Assembly: GCA_949295235.1 (NCBI GenBank)
Contig: CASFKH010000005.1
Coordinates: 1-18,066, forward strand
DNA from: an uncultured Ureaplasma sp.
Lineage (GTDB): Bacteria > Bacillota_I > Bacilli_A > Mycoplasmatales > Mycoplasmoidaceae
DNA: 18,066 bases
Direction of reading: 5' to 3'
The position numbers and the translations under genes were made by a program. The notes below the pieces were generated by a model that saw only the letters and a program-made list of their open reading frames with translations, was not told where the DNA came from and did no database searches. Every line of letters starts with the position of its first letter. Positions within the stretch are counted from its first letter, which is position 1. Below, piece by piece: positions 1 through 10,793 of this stretch.

Positions 1-2
1 AC

Positions 3-2468
3 AACTCAGTTCCAGGTGGTGACAATTCAGAAATTCAGGATCCAATGCCTGATAATCCTATTGAAGTTGTAAATATTAGTAATGATGAATTAGATAAATT
101 ATGTAATTCAATAAAAAGTTCATTTATTCCATCTTCTGCTAATCAATTTGATAGTGCTAAAATTATAAATGATATTAAAAATTTTTTTAACCAATTATCA
201 ATTTCTATTGATAATGTAGATTTAATTTTTAATCAATCTAACACTAGTCCTGATTATTATAATATTAAAATTACTTTAAATAATGTAGATAAAAAATATG
301 AATTAGCTTCAGATTGTAATTTTGCAGTTTTGAATGATAATGAATTAACAATTACTTTTCCTTTTTACACAAAAATTATTATAGATGTTGATAATTATTG
401 AAAACAAATTTATAATGCAATTAATACTGAATTTAAAACTATCAAAGAATTTAGTCAATTACAAGATTCTTTAAATCCTATTCTTAATAATTTAAAAACA
501 ATTTTTGGATCTGATTGTGTAAAAAATATAAAATTTGTTGATAATTCTTCATCAATTAACGTTGATACTACAACTTTTGAATATAAGTTAGATATTGAAT
601 TTGATGATAATTATTATTTATCAATGGTTGGTAAAAATGACAATTATTCAATAGAAAATAATATTTTACATATTAATTTCTTACCTACAAATATTGATGC
701 AAATTATAATAATGTTTATGATTTAGTAAAAGATAATTTTAGTACATTAACTGTTGATGATATTAAAAATGATATTTCTAATCATACTATTGGACAATTG
801 AATTTTTTAAAATTAAATATTGATTACATACAAACTTTACTTCAAAAAATAACTGATAATTCGATCATTTATAACTTTTTTGTTGATAACGCAAATATAA
901 TAGGAAATTTAATAAATAATATTATTACTCAATCAATTAGACAAGATCTAAATAGCACAAGATTATTTGAAATGATATTTGCTGACAAAAAATTGAATGA
1001 AATTTTTAAGGATAATAATGCAGTTAATGGTTTAATCAATTTAGTAAGATATTTTATACCTGAAAAAGCTGATTCAATAATTGATATTATTAATTCCTTT
1101 AAATCCTTACCTATTAATTTAATAATTTCAACAATTCAAAAATTGTTAGCTAACAAATTACCTAAAAATTTAATTGATTCTTTAAATGATCTAAAAAAAT
1201 CAGGATTATTATCTTTTGTTATAGATCATGATGTTGATATTTTATCTTTATTGCCTACAAACAATGTCTTAAACGATATTATTCAAATTTTAAAATTAAC
1301 AGACTCAACTACTTTTAAATCAACTGGAATAATTGATTTTATCATTAGTTTACTCAAATCTAACAATTCAGTTTATTTAAAATCTTTATTATTAAATCTT
1401 TTTAATTCAAATGAAAATTCTGTACTTGGAAAAATCCTAAATACATTTATATTTAATAATAGTTCATTAAACAAAGATACATTATCTGGTTTCTTTTATG
1501 TTTTCTCTCATCCTATAGATAACAGTGGAAATCCTATTTTGTACAAAGATTTTCTAAATTCTATTCAAGTTTCTGAAAATTTTAGATGTGCAAATTATTC
1601 AATGTCTAGCAATTTTTTAGATCTAGAATATGATGCAACCTTTAGATATGGAATGAATCTGAATTTTGATATTACAAAAATTTATAAATTATTCCCTAAC
1701 TTTACCATCAATTTAGGAACTATTAAATTAAATAAAGATTTTATAGTTAAAAATATTCCAAAAAAGATAACTATTGTGAGTGGAGATTATATTAAATATA
1801 GTTTATCTATTTTGGATAATGTTAAATATAATATCAAACAAAAATTTAATTTAAATTGTTTATCTTGACAAGCTATCGCCCATGAAAAATATGATGTTAA
1901 TATGAAACATAGTTGTGAAAAGTGATATAGAAACACCCCTAAAAGTGCGGTAGTTGGTGTTGCTAAATGTTTATCAAAATATGTTAATGGAATCTTTTAT
2001 CATGTTTGAGATACTGATTTAAATTATAAACCTGATAATTCTGTTCTTAATAAATTTACTTTACCTGCATTTAAATATGATTCTGAATCAAATGGAACTG
2101 TAAAAATTAATTCTAATGTAGATTTAAATTCAATAAAAAAACAAATTATAAGCACTGTTAGTGATGAATGAGTTAAAAACTCAACTTATGAATGACATGC
2201 AGGAATTGAATACATAAAATTATCTCAATATTACACAACTTTTAATTTTGATATTTACAGTATTGTTAATCAACTATTTGATTTAAGTGGATATAATGGT
2301 GAATATGATGTAAAATTAAATGTTCTTACATTAGCTAAAAAATTAAATGTTGCAGGATTTTCATTGCCTGCAATTAGATTAATTGAAATTAAAATATTTT
2401 TTCCATATTTGGTAAATGATGGACATGGAAATTATGTTAATAATTTATCAATTAAAATTTTAGATTAA
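3..2468 (+). CDS. Large surface/secreted protein, 5'-truncated by the window (P116-like candidate)
   Basis: The frame is open from the window edge, so the start and any signal peptide or lipobox lie upstream. The visible part is 821 residues and ends at TAA 2466-2468. It is read through six UGA-Trp codons (399, 1866, 1923, 2007, 2169, 2193). The first visible residues are a Pro/Gly/Asp/Asn-rich linker (VPGGDNSEIQDPMPDNP), as often found after the lipid anchor of mycoplasma lipoproteins. Next comes a mixed strand/helix part (about residues 20-240). A long region (about 265-530) is made of repeated short amphipathic helices rich in Leu/Ile/Phe/Asn. A C-terminal domain (about 610-735) holds three Cys and five of the six Trp. 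I do not recognise the family by sequence. The helical, hydrophobic-rich architecture recalls P116, the lipid-acquisition surface antigen of M. pneumoniae, but this is inference. It is not obviously in an operon with the next gene. Confidence 0.8.
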
Positions 2469-2534
2469 TTAGTTATTATTGATATTATATTAAACAAATA
2501 AAGATATAATTATTCTGATATATAATTAATTAAT
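2469..2534 (+). promoter_or_regulatory. Intergenic gap with possible promoter for the small membrane-protein genes and uvrA
   Basis: This 66-base AT-only stretch is the widest gap in the window. TATAAT lies at 2505-2510 and a TTGATA at 2479-2484, but they are 20 bases apart, longer than the usual 16-18, so only the -10 box is persuasive. A second TATAAT lies at 2521-2526. Transcription from the first would begin near 2517, giving a leader of about 18 bases with no Shine-Dalgarno before the ATG at 2535. In DNA this AT-rich, TATAAT occurs often by chance. No terminator hairpin is visible for the preceding gene. Confidence 0.3.
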
Positions 2535-2873
2535 ATGGAACCATGATTAATAGCAATAATTGCAGTTTTTTGTTGTATTGGTATAGTTGCATTCATCTAT
2601 ATCATTTTTGCTTTTAGAAGGTTTTCAATTGTTTGCAAAAAAATTGATTATTTAGTTGAAGATATAACTTATAAATCTGAAAAGTTAAATAATGTAGTTG
2701 ATGTAATAATAAAATTGTCTGGATATGTTGATGTAATTGAAGGTATTATTAAACGTAATTCTGATGTTATTTTTAAATTTATTAAAAACCCAAATAATAT
2801 TCAATCAATTGATTCACAATTAGATGATACTATTTCAAGAATAGAAGAAGGTAAGAACGATGAAAATAAGTAA
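2535..2873 (+). CDS. Small membrane-anchored coiled-coil protein, YtxG/DUF948-like
   Basis: This 112-residue protein reads MEPW at its start, with Trp4 encoded by UGA at 2544-2546; a standard-code reading would break the gene after three codons. Residues 5-26 form one hydrophobic membrane segment (LIAIIAVFCCIGIVAFIYII), followed by a basic FRR stop-transfer patch. The remainder is a heptad-like helical region with Ile/Leu/Val spacing and a charged end. One N-terminal membrane helix followed by a helical cytoplasmic tail is the architecture of DUF948 proteins such as B. subtilis YtxG, whose gene sits beside ytxH; here too a YtxH-like gene follows, overlapping by 14 bases. The molecular function of this family is not established. 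No Shine-Dalgarno is visible. The assignment rests on architecture and context, not on a diagnostic motif. Confidence 0.65.
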
Positions 2874-3147
2874 ACTAATTCTAGAGATTGGAATTGGATA
2901 TTTATTTGTAAGTTTTTTAAATCATCAAGATAAAAATAAATTAGAAAATTTAGTTGATAAAAAATTAAATGAATTAACTCCTTCAATTTCACAATTAAAA
3001 AATAAAATAAATTGCATTTATTCTGTTGATCAAGAAATTAACTTTAAACCTAATGAGTTAAAATCAAAAATTAAATTAATAGAGAAAGAAATAAAAGAAG
3101 TCGATGCAAATTCAATCGCAAATGATATTTTAGAAAAAATAAAATAG
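2860..3147 (+). CDS. Small helical protein with N-terminal hydrophobic segment, YtxH-like
   Basis: This 95-residue protein has an N-terminal hydrophobic stretch (residues 5-19, [15 protein letters not shown]). A charged helical region follows, rich in Lys/Glu/Asn with Leu/Ile at heptad-like spacing ([12 protein letters not shown], then [16 protein letters not shown]). The ATG at 2860 lies inside the end of the preceding gene (14-base overlap, different frame). It is preceded by AGAAGG at 2846-2851, eight bases upstream, which supports this start. The overlap implies coupled translation with the YtxG-like protein, so the two products may act together at the membrane. YtxH-family proteins have a similar plan, a short membrane segment then an amphipathic helix, but no diagnostic motif is visible. 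It ends 10 bases before uvrA, so uvrA is probably on the same transcript. Confidence 0.65.
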   Translation: MKISKLILEIGIGYLFVSFLNHQDKNKLENLVDKKLNELTPSISQLKNKINCIYSVDQEINFKPNELKSKIKLIEKEIKEVDANSIANDILEKIK

Positions 3148-3150
3148 GAG
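3146..3150 (+). promoter_or_regulatory. Shine-Dalgarno of uvrA
   Basis: AGGAG overlaps the TAG stop of the preceding gene and sits seven bases before the ATG at 3158. This is one of the best ribosome binding sites in the window and fixes the uvrA start. Confidence 0.75.
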
Positions 3151-3157
3151 AAAATTT

Positions 3158-6001
3158 ATGTCCAATAATCAAAATTTTATTTCTATAAAAGGTGCAAGAG
3201 AAAATAATTTAAAAAATATTAGTATTGATATACCAAAAAAGAAATTAGTTGTAATTACTGGATTATCAGGATCTGGTAAATCTTCTTTAGCATTTGACAC
3301 AATTTATGCTGAAGGGCAAAGAAGATATTTAGAATCATTATCAAGTTATGCTAGACAATTCTTAGGTGGTAATGAAAAACCTGATGTTGATCAAATAGAA
3401 GGACTATCGCCAACAATTGCAATTGACCAAAAATCTACTTCTAATAACCCAAGAAGTACAGTTGGAACAATTACAGAAATTTATGATTATTTAAGAGTAT
3501 TGTTTGCAAGAATTGCTACTCCTTATTGTATTCATAATCATGGTGAAATAAAAACTCAAACCATAAAACAAATTGTTGATTTTATTATGTCTCAAGAAGA
3601 CAATACAAAAATTATTTTATATTCTCCAATGGTGTTTGCTCAAAAAGGCACTCATAATGATTTATTATTAAAATTAAAAAAAGAAGGTTTTTTTAGAGTC
3701 CGTATAAATAATGAAATATATTCATTAGATGATGAAATAAAATTAGATAAAAATAGAAAATATAATATTGAAGTTGTTATAGATAGAATTGTTTTACACC
3801 ATGATCATCAAACTCGTTCTCGTTTAAATGATTCAGTTGAAACTGGGTTAAAAACAAGTAAAGGAATAATTATTGTTGATTTTAATGGAGAAGAAAAAAC
3901 TTTTAATGAAAATTATTCTTGTAATCAATGTGGATTTAGTATTCCAAGTTTAGAACCAAGATTATTTTCATTTAATAGTCCATTAGGAGCATGTGAAAAT
4001 TGTAACGGTTTAGGTTTTACATATGAACCAGACCCTTTAAAAATGTTTCCTAATCCTCATCTTTCAATTAATGAAGGTGGAATCGATTTTTTTAAAAATA
4101 CTGTTAATACTACAAATCTTGATTGACAAAAATATGATTGTTTATTAACACATTACGGAATTCCTAAAAATATACCTATTAATGAATTAACAGATGAACA
4201 AAAAGATATTATAATGTTTGGATCAAAAACTCCAATTGATATTGTTAAGGTATCAGTTAATGGTAGAAAATATGAAACCTTTGAAGTTGTAGAAGGTATT
4301 TTTGATTTAATAAAAAGACGTCATGAAGCATCAAGTAGTGATATGGCTAGAGAATTTTATAGTAAATATATGTCTCAAAAAACATGTAAAGTTTGTAATG
4401 GCAAGAAACTTAATAAATATGCATTATCAGTAAAATTAGGTGGAATCGATATTATTGAATTTACTGAAATGGATATTCAATCAGCAATTGAATTTTTATT
4501 AAATTTGAATTTAAATAATGAACAAAAAATAATAAGTAAATTAATATTAAAAGAAATACTTGATAGACTTGAATTTCTTAATAATGTAGGATTAGATTAT
4601 TTAACATTATCTAGAAATGCCTCAACATTATCAGGAGGGGAAGCTCAAAGAATTAGATTAGCTACTCAGATTGGTAGTCATTTAACTGGGGTTTTATATG
4701 TTTTAGATGAACCTTCAATTGGTTTGCATCAAAAAGATAATGACAAACTAATTAAATCGTTAAAAGGGATTAGAGATTTAGGCAACTCTTTAATTGTAGT
4801 AGAACACGATGAAGATACTATGAATTCTTCAGATTGAATAATTGATGTAGGTCCTGGAGCTGGTGTTAATGGAGGAAATATAATGGCAACTGGTACTCCT
4901 GATGAAATTAAAAATAACACTAATTCTTTAACAGGTCAATATTTATCTGGTAAAAAATTTATTCCTATTCCAAAATCTCGTCGTAGCGGAAATGGACATA
5001 AAATTATTCTAAAAGGTGCAAAAGGGAATAATTTAAAAAATATTAATGCTGAATTTCCGTTAGGGAAAATGATTGCTGTAACTGGTGTGAGTGGAAGTGG
5101 AAAATCAACATTAGTAATAGAAACATTAGTAAAAGGATTAATAAAAGAAAATTTTAACAAATTTGAAACTCCAAGTGAATATAAAAGCATTATTGGAGGA
5201 AATCACATAGATAAGATTATTGTTGTTTCACAAGATCCAATTGGTAGAACTCCAAGAAGTAATCCTGCCACTTATGTTGGTGTATTTGATGATATTAGAG
5301 ACGTGTTTTCTAATGTAATTGATGCTAAAGAAAAAGGTTACCAAAAAGGTCGTTTTTCATTTAATGTAAAAGGTGGAAGATGTGAAAGATGTCAAGGAGA
5401 TGGATTAATTAAAATTGACATGCAATTTTTACCTAGTGTTTATATTAAATGTGAAGAATGTGAAGGTAAAAGATATAATGAAGAAACATTATTAATCAAA
5501 TTTAAAGGTAAATCAATTTATGATGTACTTTCAATGTCAATTGATGAAGCATGTGAGTTTTTCAAAAATATTCCTATAATTCATCGTAAATTACAATTAT
5601 TAATAGATGTTGGATTAGGTTATCTACAATTAGGTACACCAAGTAATTTATTATCTGGTGGGGAAGCACAAAGAATAAAATTAGCTAAATATTTACAAAA
5701 AAAAGCTACTGGAAAAACATTATATGTATTAGATGAACCAACTACTGGTTTACATATCCATGATGTGGCAAAATTAATTGAAGTATTAAATAGAATTGTC
5801 AATAATGGTGATACAGTAATTTTAATTGAACACAATCTTGATGTTATTAAGGTTTGCGATCATATTATTGATATTGGTCCCCTTGGAGGCAATAAAGGGG
5901 GAGAAATTATTGCTACAGGTACTCCTGAACAAGTTGCCTGTGCAAAAGCAAAATCATATACTGGTGAATATTTAGATAAGATTCTTAAAAGAGGATATTA
6001 A
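3158..6001 (+). CDS. uvrA: UvrABC excinuclease subunit A (nucleotide excision repair damage sensor ATPase)
   Basis: UvrA dimers, with UvrB, find bulky DNA lesions and load UvrB. The frame is 947 residues, the normal family length, once UGA at 4124 (Trp323) and 4835 (Trp560) are read as Trp. Both ABC modules are complete. Module 1 has Walker A GLSGSGKS (35-42), the first zinc site C255/C258/C279/C282, signature LSGGEAQR (from 491) and Walker [10 protein letters not shown] (from 515). Module 2 has Walker [10 protein letters not shown] (from 643), the second zinc site C742/C745/C765/C768, signature LSGGEAQR (from 832) and Walker [10 protein letters not shown] (from 857). Trp560 opens the conserved IIDVGPGAG stretch. 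The start is supported by AGGAG at 3146. The stop shares its last base with the ATG of the next gene (TAATG), so translation is probably coupled. No uvrB or uvrC is in the window. Confidence 0.97.
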
Positions 6002-6303
6002 TGGAAAAAATTATAAAAATAAAAAATTATTCAAATCTGTATAATTTGGCTTCAATTAAGTTAAATGAATTATTAATTAAAAAATCTACAATTTTAATAT
6101 GTTCAAATTGTGTTAGTTTAATTGCTGGATTAAGTTTTAATCTTATGAAAATTCAAAAATATAATTTAAATATTTTAATGAATAATGAATCTAGAATTTT
6201 TGAAAATTATGTTAATTTAAAATTATCTTCAAATTTAGATGATAATTTTGATTTATATTTTGAATATATAGGTGAAGAGGATGGAATTCAATGTATAAAA
6301 TAG
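6001..6303 (+). CDS. Hypothetical 100-residue protein between uvrA and ispF (possible diverged RpiA N-terminal half)
   Basis: I do not recognise this gene with certainty. It starts on the last base of the uvrA stop (TAATG) and overlaps ispF by 13 bases, so it is embedded in the operon and likely translated. The protein has a helical start, then a hydrophobic strand and loop (STILICSNCVSLIAG, residues about 29-43), an Asn-rich middle, and an end reading FDLYFEYIGEEDGIQCIK. By eye this order follows the N-terminal half of ribose-5-phosphate isomerase A: helix, strand with a GxGTGST phosphate loop, then the DGADE active-site region followed by a conserved IKGG. Here the GTGST glycines are absent (ICSNCVSL) and DGADE reads YIGEEDG. 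The C-terminal half of RpiA is missing and no continuation is seen in another frame. It could be a degenerated remnant, a repurposed domain, or unrelated. Confidence 0.7.
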   Translation: MEKIIKIKNYSNLYNLASIKLNELLIKKSTILICSNCVSLIAGLSFNLMKIQKYNLNILMNNESRIFENYVNLKLSSNLDDNFDLYFEYIGEEDGIQCIK

Positions 6304-6752
6304 GTTATTCAATTGATATCCATAATTTAGAATCATCTAATGTTCCTCAAAAACTTGGCTCAGTTTTATTTGAATTGGGATACAAAGTAATTGCACATTC
6401 TGATGGTGATATTATTCTTCATGCAATTGCAGAAGCTATTTTAGGTGCACTTGGTTTAGGTGATTTGGGTGATCATTTTGCTGATACTAATATAGACTAT
6501 AAAGATATGGATAGTTTAACAATTTTAAATTACTCTATAAATCAAATGTACAAACTTAATTATGGAATTGGAAATATTGATCTTACTTTAATTTCAGAAC
6601 AAATTCATATTAATCCGATAAAAAAACAGATTAAAGAAAAATTATGTAATATATTTAACACAAATGATATTAATATAAAGGCTACTAAATTTGAAAAACC
6701 TAGTAATCAAATTCAATGCAATTGTGCAATTTTGTTAAAAAAAATATTATAA
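6291..6752 (+). CDS. ispF: 2-C-methyl-D-erythritol 2,4-cyclodiphosphate synthase (MEP isoprenoid pathway)
   Basis: IspF converts CDP-methylerythritol 2-phosphate to the 2,4-cyclodiphosphate with loss of CMP, in the cytoplasm, as a trimer. The 153-residue length is typical. Visible family features are the metal ligands Asp9 and His11 (GYSIDIH), the HSDGD segment at 36-40 with the third ligand His44, the LGALGLGDLGDHF run ending at His62, and the DT and K..DS residues after it. A KAT motif (130-132) with Glu135 matches the usual KATTTE. After this the family normally has a Gly-rich stretch ending in GIAAQA; here it is KPSNQIQCNCAILL, a clear departure. AAGAGG at 6275-6280 precedes the ATG by 10 bases, and the start overlaps the upstream gene by 13 bases. 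No other MEP gene is in the window, so completeness of the pathway cannot be judged. Confidence 0.9.
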   Translation: MYKIGYSIDIHNLESSNVPQKLGSVLFELGYKVIAHSDGDIILHAIAEAILGALGLGDLGDHFADTNIDYKDMDSLTILNYSINQMYKLNYGIGNIDLTLISEQIHINPIKKQIKEKLCNIFNTNDINIKATKFEKPSNQIQCNCAILLKKIL

Positions 6753-6767
6753 TATTATATTAATATT

Positions 6768-7328
6768 ATGGATAAACGTATAAAGGAAATTTTAATTTCA
6801 GAAAAGCAATTAAAAACAGGTATAAAATTAGCTGCAAAATATTTAAATTCCAATTTTAAATCTAAGCAATGTCCAATTATAATTGGAATTCTAAAAGGGT
6901 GTATTCCTTTTATCGGAGCATTAATTCCACTTTTGAAATTTGATTTTGCAATTGATTTTATATCTGCAAGTTCATTTAAAGGATCAATAAAAGGTTCTTC
7001 TAAAATTGATTTAAATATTTTTTTAACTCTTGATGTTAAAGATAAAGATGTAATAATTCTTGAGGATATAATTGATACTGCAAGAACTCTTAAATTAGTT
7101 GTTTTAGAATTAAAAAAATTAGGAGCAAAATCAATCAAAATTGTAACTTTATTAGATAAAAAAGAAGGTCGCAAGGTTGATTTAAATGCCGATTATTCAT
7201 GTTTTGAAATTCCCAATAAATTTATAGTAGGATTCGGTTTAGATTATTTAGAAATTTTAAGAAATTTACCATATATTGGAATTTTAAAAGATGAATATAT
7301 TAATAAAATGAATGCTAAGAAAGGTTAA
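6768..7328 (+). CDS. hpt: Hypoxanthine phosphoribosyltransferase (purine salvage)
   Basis: Hpt uses PRPP to convert hypoxanthine (and often guanine) to IMP (GMP), essential in mycoplasmas that cannot make purines. The protein is 186 residues, normal for the family. Visible are the LKG turn (42-44) before the first loop, the flexible-loop start SSF (68-70, usually SSY), and the PRPP-binding motif VIILEDIIDTARTL with Glu99, Asp100 and Asp103. The C-terminal VGFGLDY..LRNLPYIGIL segment is characteristic and binds the purine base and Mg. No Trp codon occurs. It lies 15 bases after ispF with no clear Shine-Dalgarno, and five bases before ftsH. The hpt-ftsH neighbourhood is conserved in many Firmicutes and mycoplasmas, which agrees with the call. 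Confidence 0.95.
   Translation: MDKRIKEILISEKQLKTGIKLAAKYLNSNFKSKQCPIIIGILKGCIPFIGALIPLLKFDFAIDFISASSFKGSIKGSSKIDLNIFLTLDVKDKDVIILEDIIDTARTLKLVVLELKKLGAKSIKIVTLLDKKEGRKVDLNADYSCFEIPNKFIVGFGLDYLEILRNLPYIGILKDEYINKMNAKKG
7317..7324 (+). promoter_or_regulatory. Shine-Dalgarno of ftsH, inside the end of hpt
   Basis: AAGAAAGG lies at the end of the hpt reading frame, nine bases before the ATG at 7334. It decides the ftsH start: the downstream in-frame TTG at 7508 would remove the first membrane segment's lead-in, and only appears to be a start because the UGA-Trp codon at 7502 is read as a stop in the standard code. Confidence 0.6.
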
Positions 7329-7333
7329 TGTAG

Positions 7334-9496
7334 ATGTCTAAATTTATTCAAAAATATTTTTATAATTACTTTGATAAGAAAAAAACAAAGAAAAAAAATT
7401 CCCTTGAGAGTGATGGATTGAGTCAACCTTTAAGTAAAGACCAAATGTCTTCTGAAGATATTTCATCAAATAAAAAGAAAACAATAAAAAGACATTTAAT
7501 TTGAACATTGGTTTTAGGTGGTCTTGGTGGAATTATAGCTGGAATTGTAATTGCAGCAACAAAAAAATCTGAAATTTCACTTGATCAATCTACAAAATTA
7601 TCACCTGGAAATCCTACAAATAATGTTATTTTTGAAGATGATAATAATTCTTATACTGTAGATTTAAATAATGATTTTGTTGCATCTTATTATGCTTCTA
7701 CATCTAATCAAATATATTTGCAATTACCTGTTACTAATCAATCATTACCAATTGAATTGATGGTGAGTCGTAGCATAATTGATGTTAATATTACTTACAA
7801 TATTGCTAATCTTAAAATTCAAACCGATAGTTCATTTACAAATGTTAGTGCCTCTAATAGTCCTGTCCAATTTTCTGAACCAACCTTAAAACAATTAGCA
7901 CAATTATTAGATCGTGCATTTCAATATGCTGTAAGTTCTTCTCCTGGATTTAATTGATTAGGATTATTATCGGTATTAATGCCATTAATTGTAATATTAA
8001 TCCTATTCTTTTTATATAGTTATATTATTAAAAGACAAATGGGAGGGATGGGTCAAGATTCAATATTTGGTATTGGCAAATCAAATACAAAACCCGTTAA
8101 AACAAATGTTAGATTTAAAGATGTTGCCGGAATTGATGAAGTAAAAGAAGAACTAAAAGAATTAGTTGATTATGTTAGACGTCCTTCAAAATATGCAGCA
8201 ATGGGTGCAAGAGCGCCGAAAGGTGTAATTTTATATGGACCACCAGGTACAGGAAAAACTTTAATTGCAAAAGCAGTTGCTGGAGAGGCTAATTGTGCAT
8301 TTTATGCAATAGCTGGTTCTTCATTTGATGATATGTTAGTTGGTGTAGGTGCAAAACGTGTTCGTGATTTATTTCAAAAAGCTAGAAAAACTGCTCCTTC
8401 AATTATTTTTATTGATGAAATTGATTCAGTTGCTTCAAAAAGAGGAAAAAACGATGTTGTTGGTGGAGGATCTGGAATAGCTGATCAAACAATAAATCAA
8501 TTATTAGCCGAAATGGATGGTTTTTCAACCGATTCAGGAGTCATTATAATTGGTGCAACAAATAGATTAGATGTTTTAGATGAAGCAATATTGAGACCTG
8601 GTCGTTTTGATAGACAAATACAAGTTACATTACCTGATATAAAAGGAAGAGAAGCAATTCTTAAAATTCATTCCAGAAATAAAAATATTTCTTCTACAGT
8701 AAATTTAGTTGATGTTGCTAGAAGAACTCCAGGATTTAGTGGGGCACAACTTGAAAATGTGCTGAATGAAGCTACTTTATTAGCAGTTCGTCAAAATAAA
8801 AAAGTTGTTTCAATGAAAGATATTGATGAAGCAATTGATAGAGTAATTGGTGGTCCTGCAAGACTTGGTAGAGTAATTAGTGCACAAGAACGTAAACAAA
8901 TTGCATATCATGAAGCTGGACATGCTTTAGTTGGATTACATACTGAAAATACTGAAGTCGTTCAAAAAATAACTATTATCCCAAGAGGGGATGCTGCTGG
9001 TTATACATTGCAAACACCTCAAGAACAAGAAAAAGTTATTCAAACAAAATCTGATATATTAAATCAAATTAGAATGACATTAGGCGGTAGAGCTTCTGAG
9101 GAAATTATATTTGGTAAAGAAAATATTTCTTCTGGTGCTGCTAATGATTTGTATAAGGTTACAAATATGGTTAGAGCAATGGTTATGCAATTAGGAATGA
9201 CTGAAATTGGTTTAACTCAATTTGTACCTTCAGAAGGCGCTCAAAATCCATTCCAACAAAAGTTATATAGTGAATCAACAGCACTTGAAATTGATAAAAA
9301 AATTGAAGATATAATTCAAAAAGAATATAAATTAGCAAAATCAATAATTAGTAAAAATAAAGTTGAATTAGATTTAATTGTTGAAACTCTATTATTACTT
9401 GAAACAATTGTTAAAGAACAAATTGATTATATTCATCAATACTTAGAACTTCCTCCTGAAGCAATTGAAGCAAAAAATAAATTAAATGAAAATTAG
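7334..9496 (+). CDS. ftsH: ATP-dependent zinc metalloprotease FtsH
   Basis: FtsH is a membrane AAA+ protease that extracts and degrades misassembled membrane proteins and short-lived regulators. The 720-residue frame includes UGA-Trp at 7502 (Trp57) and 7955 (Trp208), both at membrane-segment edges. In order: a Lys-rich cytoplasmic tail (1-53), membrane helix 1 (about 54-76), an extracellular domain (about 77-205), membrane helix 2 (about 209-230), and the AAA module with Walker A GPPGTGKT (302-309) and Walker B IIFIDEID (Asp361, Glu362). The second region of homology follows (ATNRLDVLDEAILRPGRFDR). The protease has HEAGH (His526, Glu527, His530) with the third zinc ligand Asp605, 79 residues on, as expected. 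The N-terminal tail is much longer than the few residues in E. coli FtsH. It ends 14 bases before serS. Confidence 0.97.
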
Positions 9497-9510
9497 TTGG
9501 TGCATTTATT

Positions 9511-10791
<1,281 letters not shown>

Positions 10792-10793
10792 AT

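Noticed and set aside
4936..5190. Minus-strand open frame opposite the second half of uvrA
   Set aside because: It is antisense to the conserved Walker A region of uvrA module 2 and looks like a composition artefact; the same applies to the one at 5620-5835.
6743..6756. Perfect 14-base palindrome AATATTATAATATT at the end of ispF, as a possible terminator or operator
   Set aside because: It contains only A and T, which makes palindromes likely by chance in this sequence, and the stem would be weak with no U-tract context; hpt follows 15 bases after ispF.
6755..7174. 139-codon open frame on the minus strand opposite hpt
   Set aside because: It lies wholly antisense to a clearly conserved hpt gene, has no recognisable family and no ribosome binding site; it is a shadow of the codon pattern.
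7508..7957. A separate small gene starting at TTG 7508
   Set aside because: It is the internal part of ftsH between two UGA-Trp codons (7502 and 7955); the true start is ATG 7334 with a good Shine-Dalgarno.
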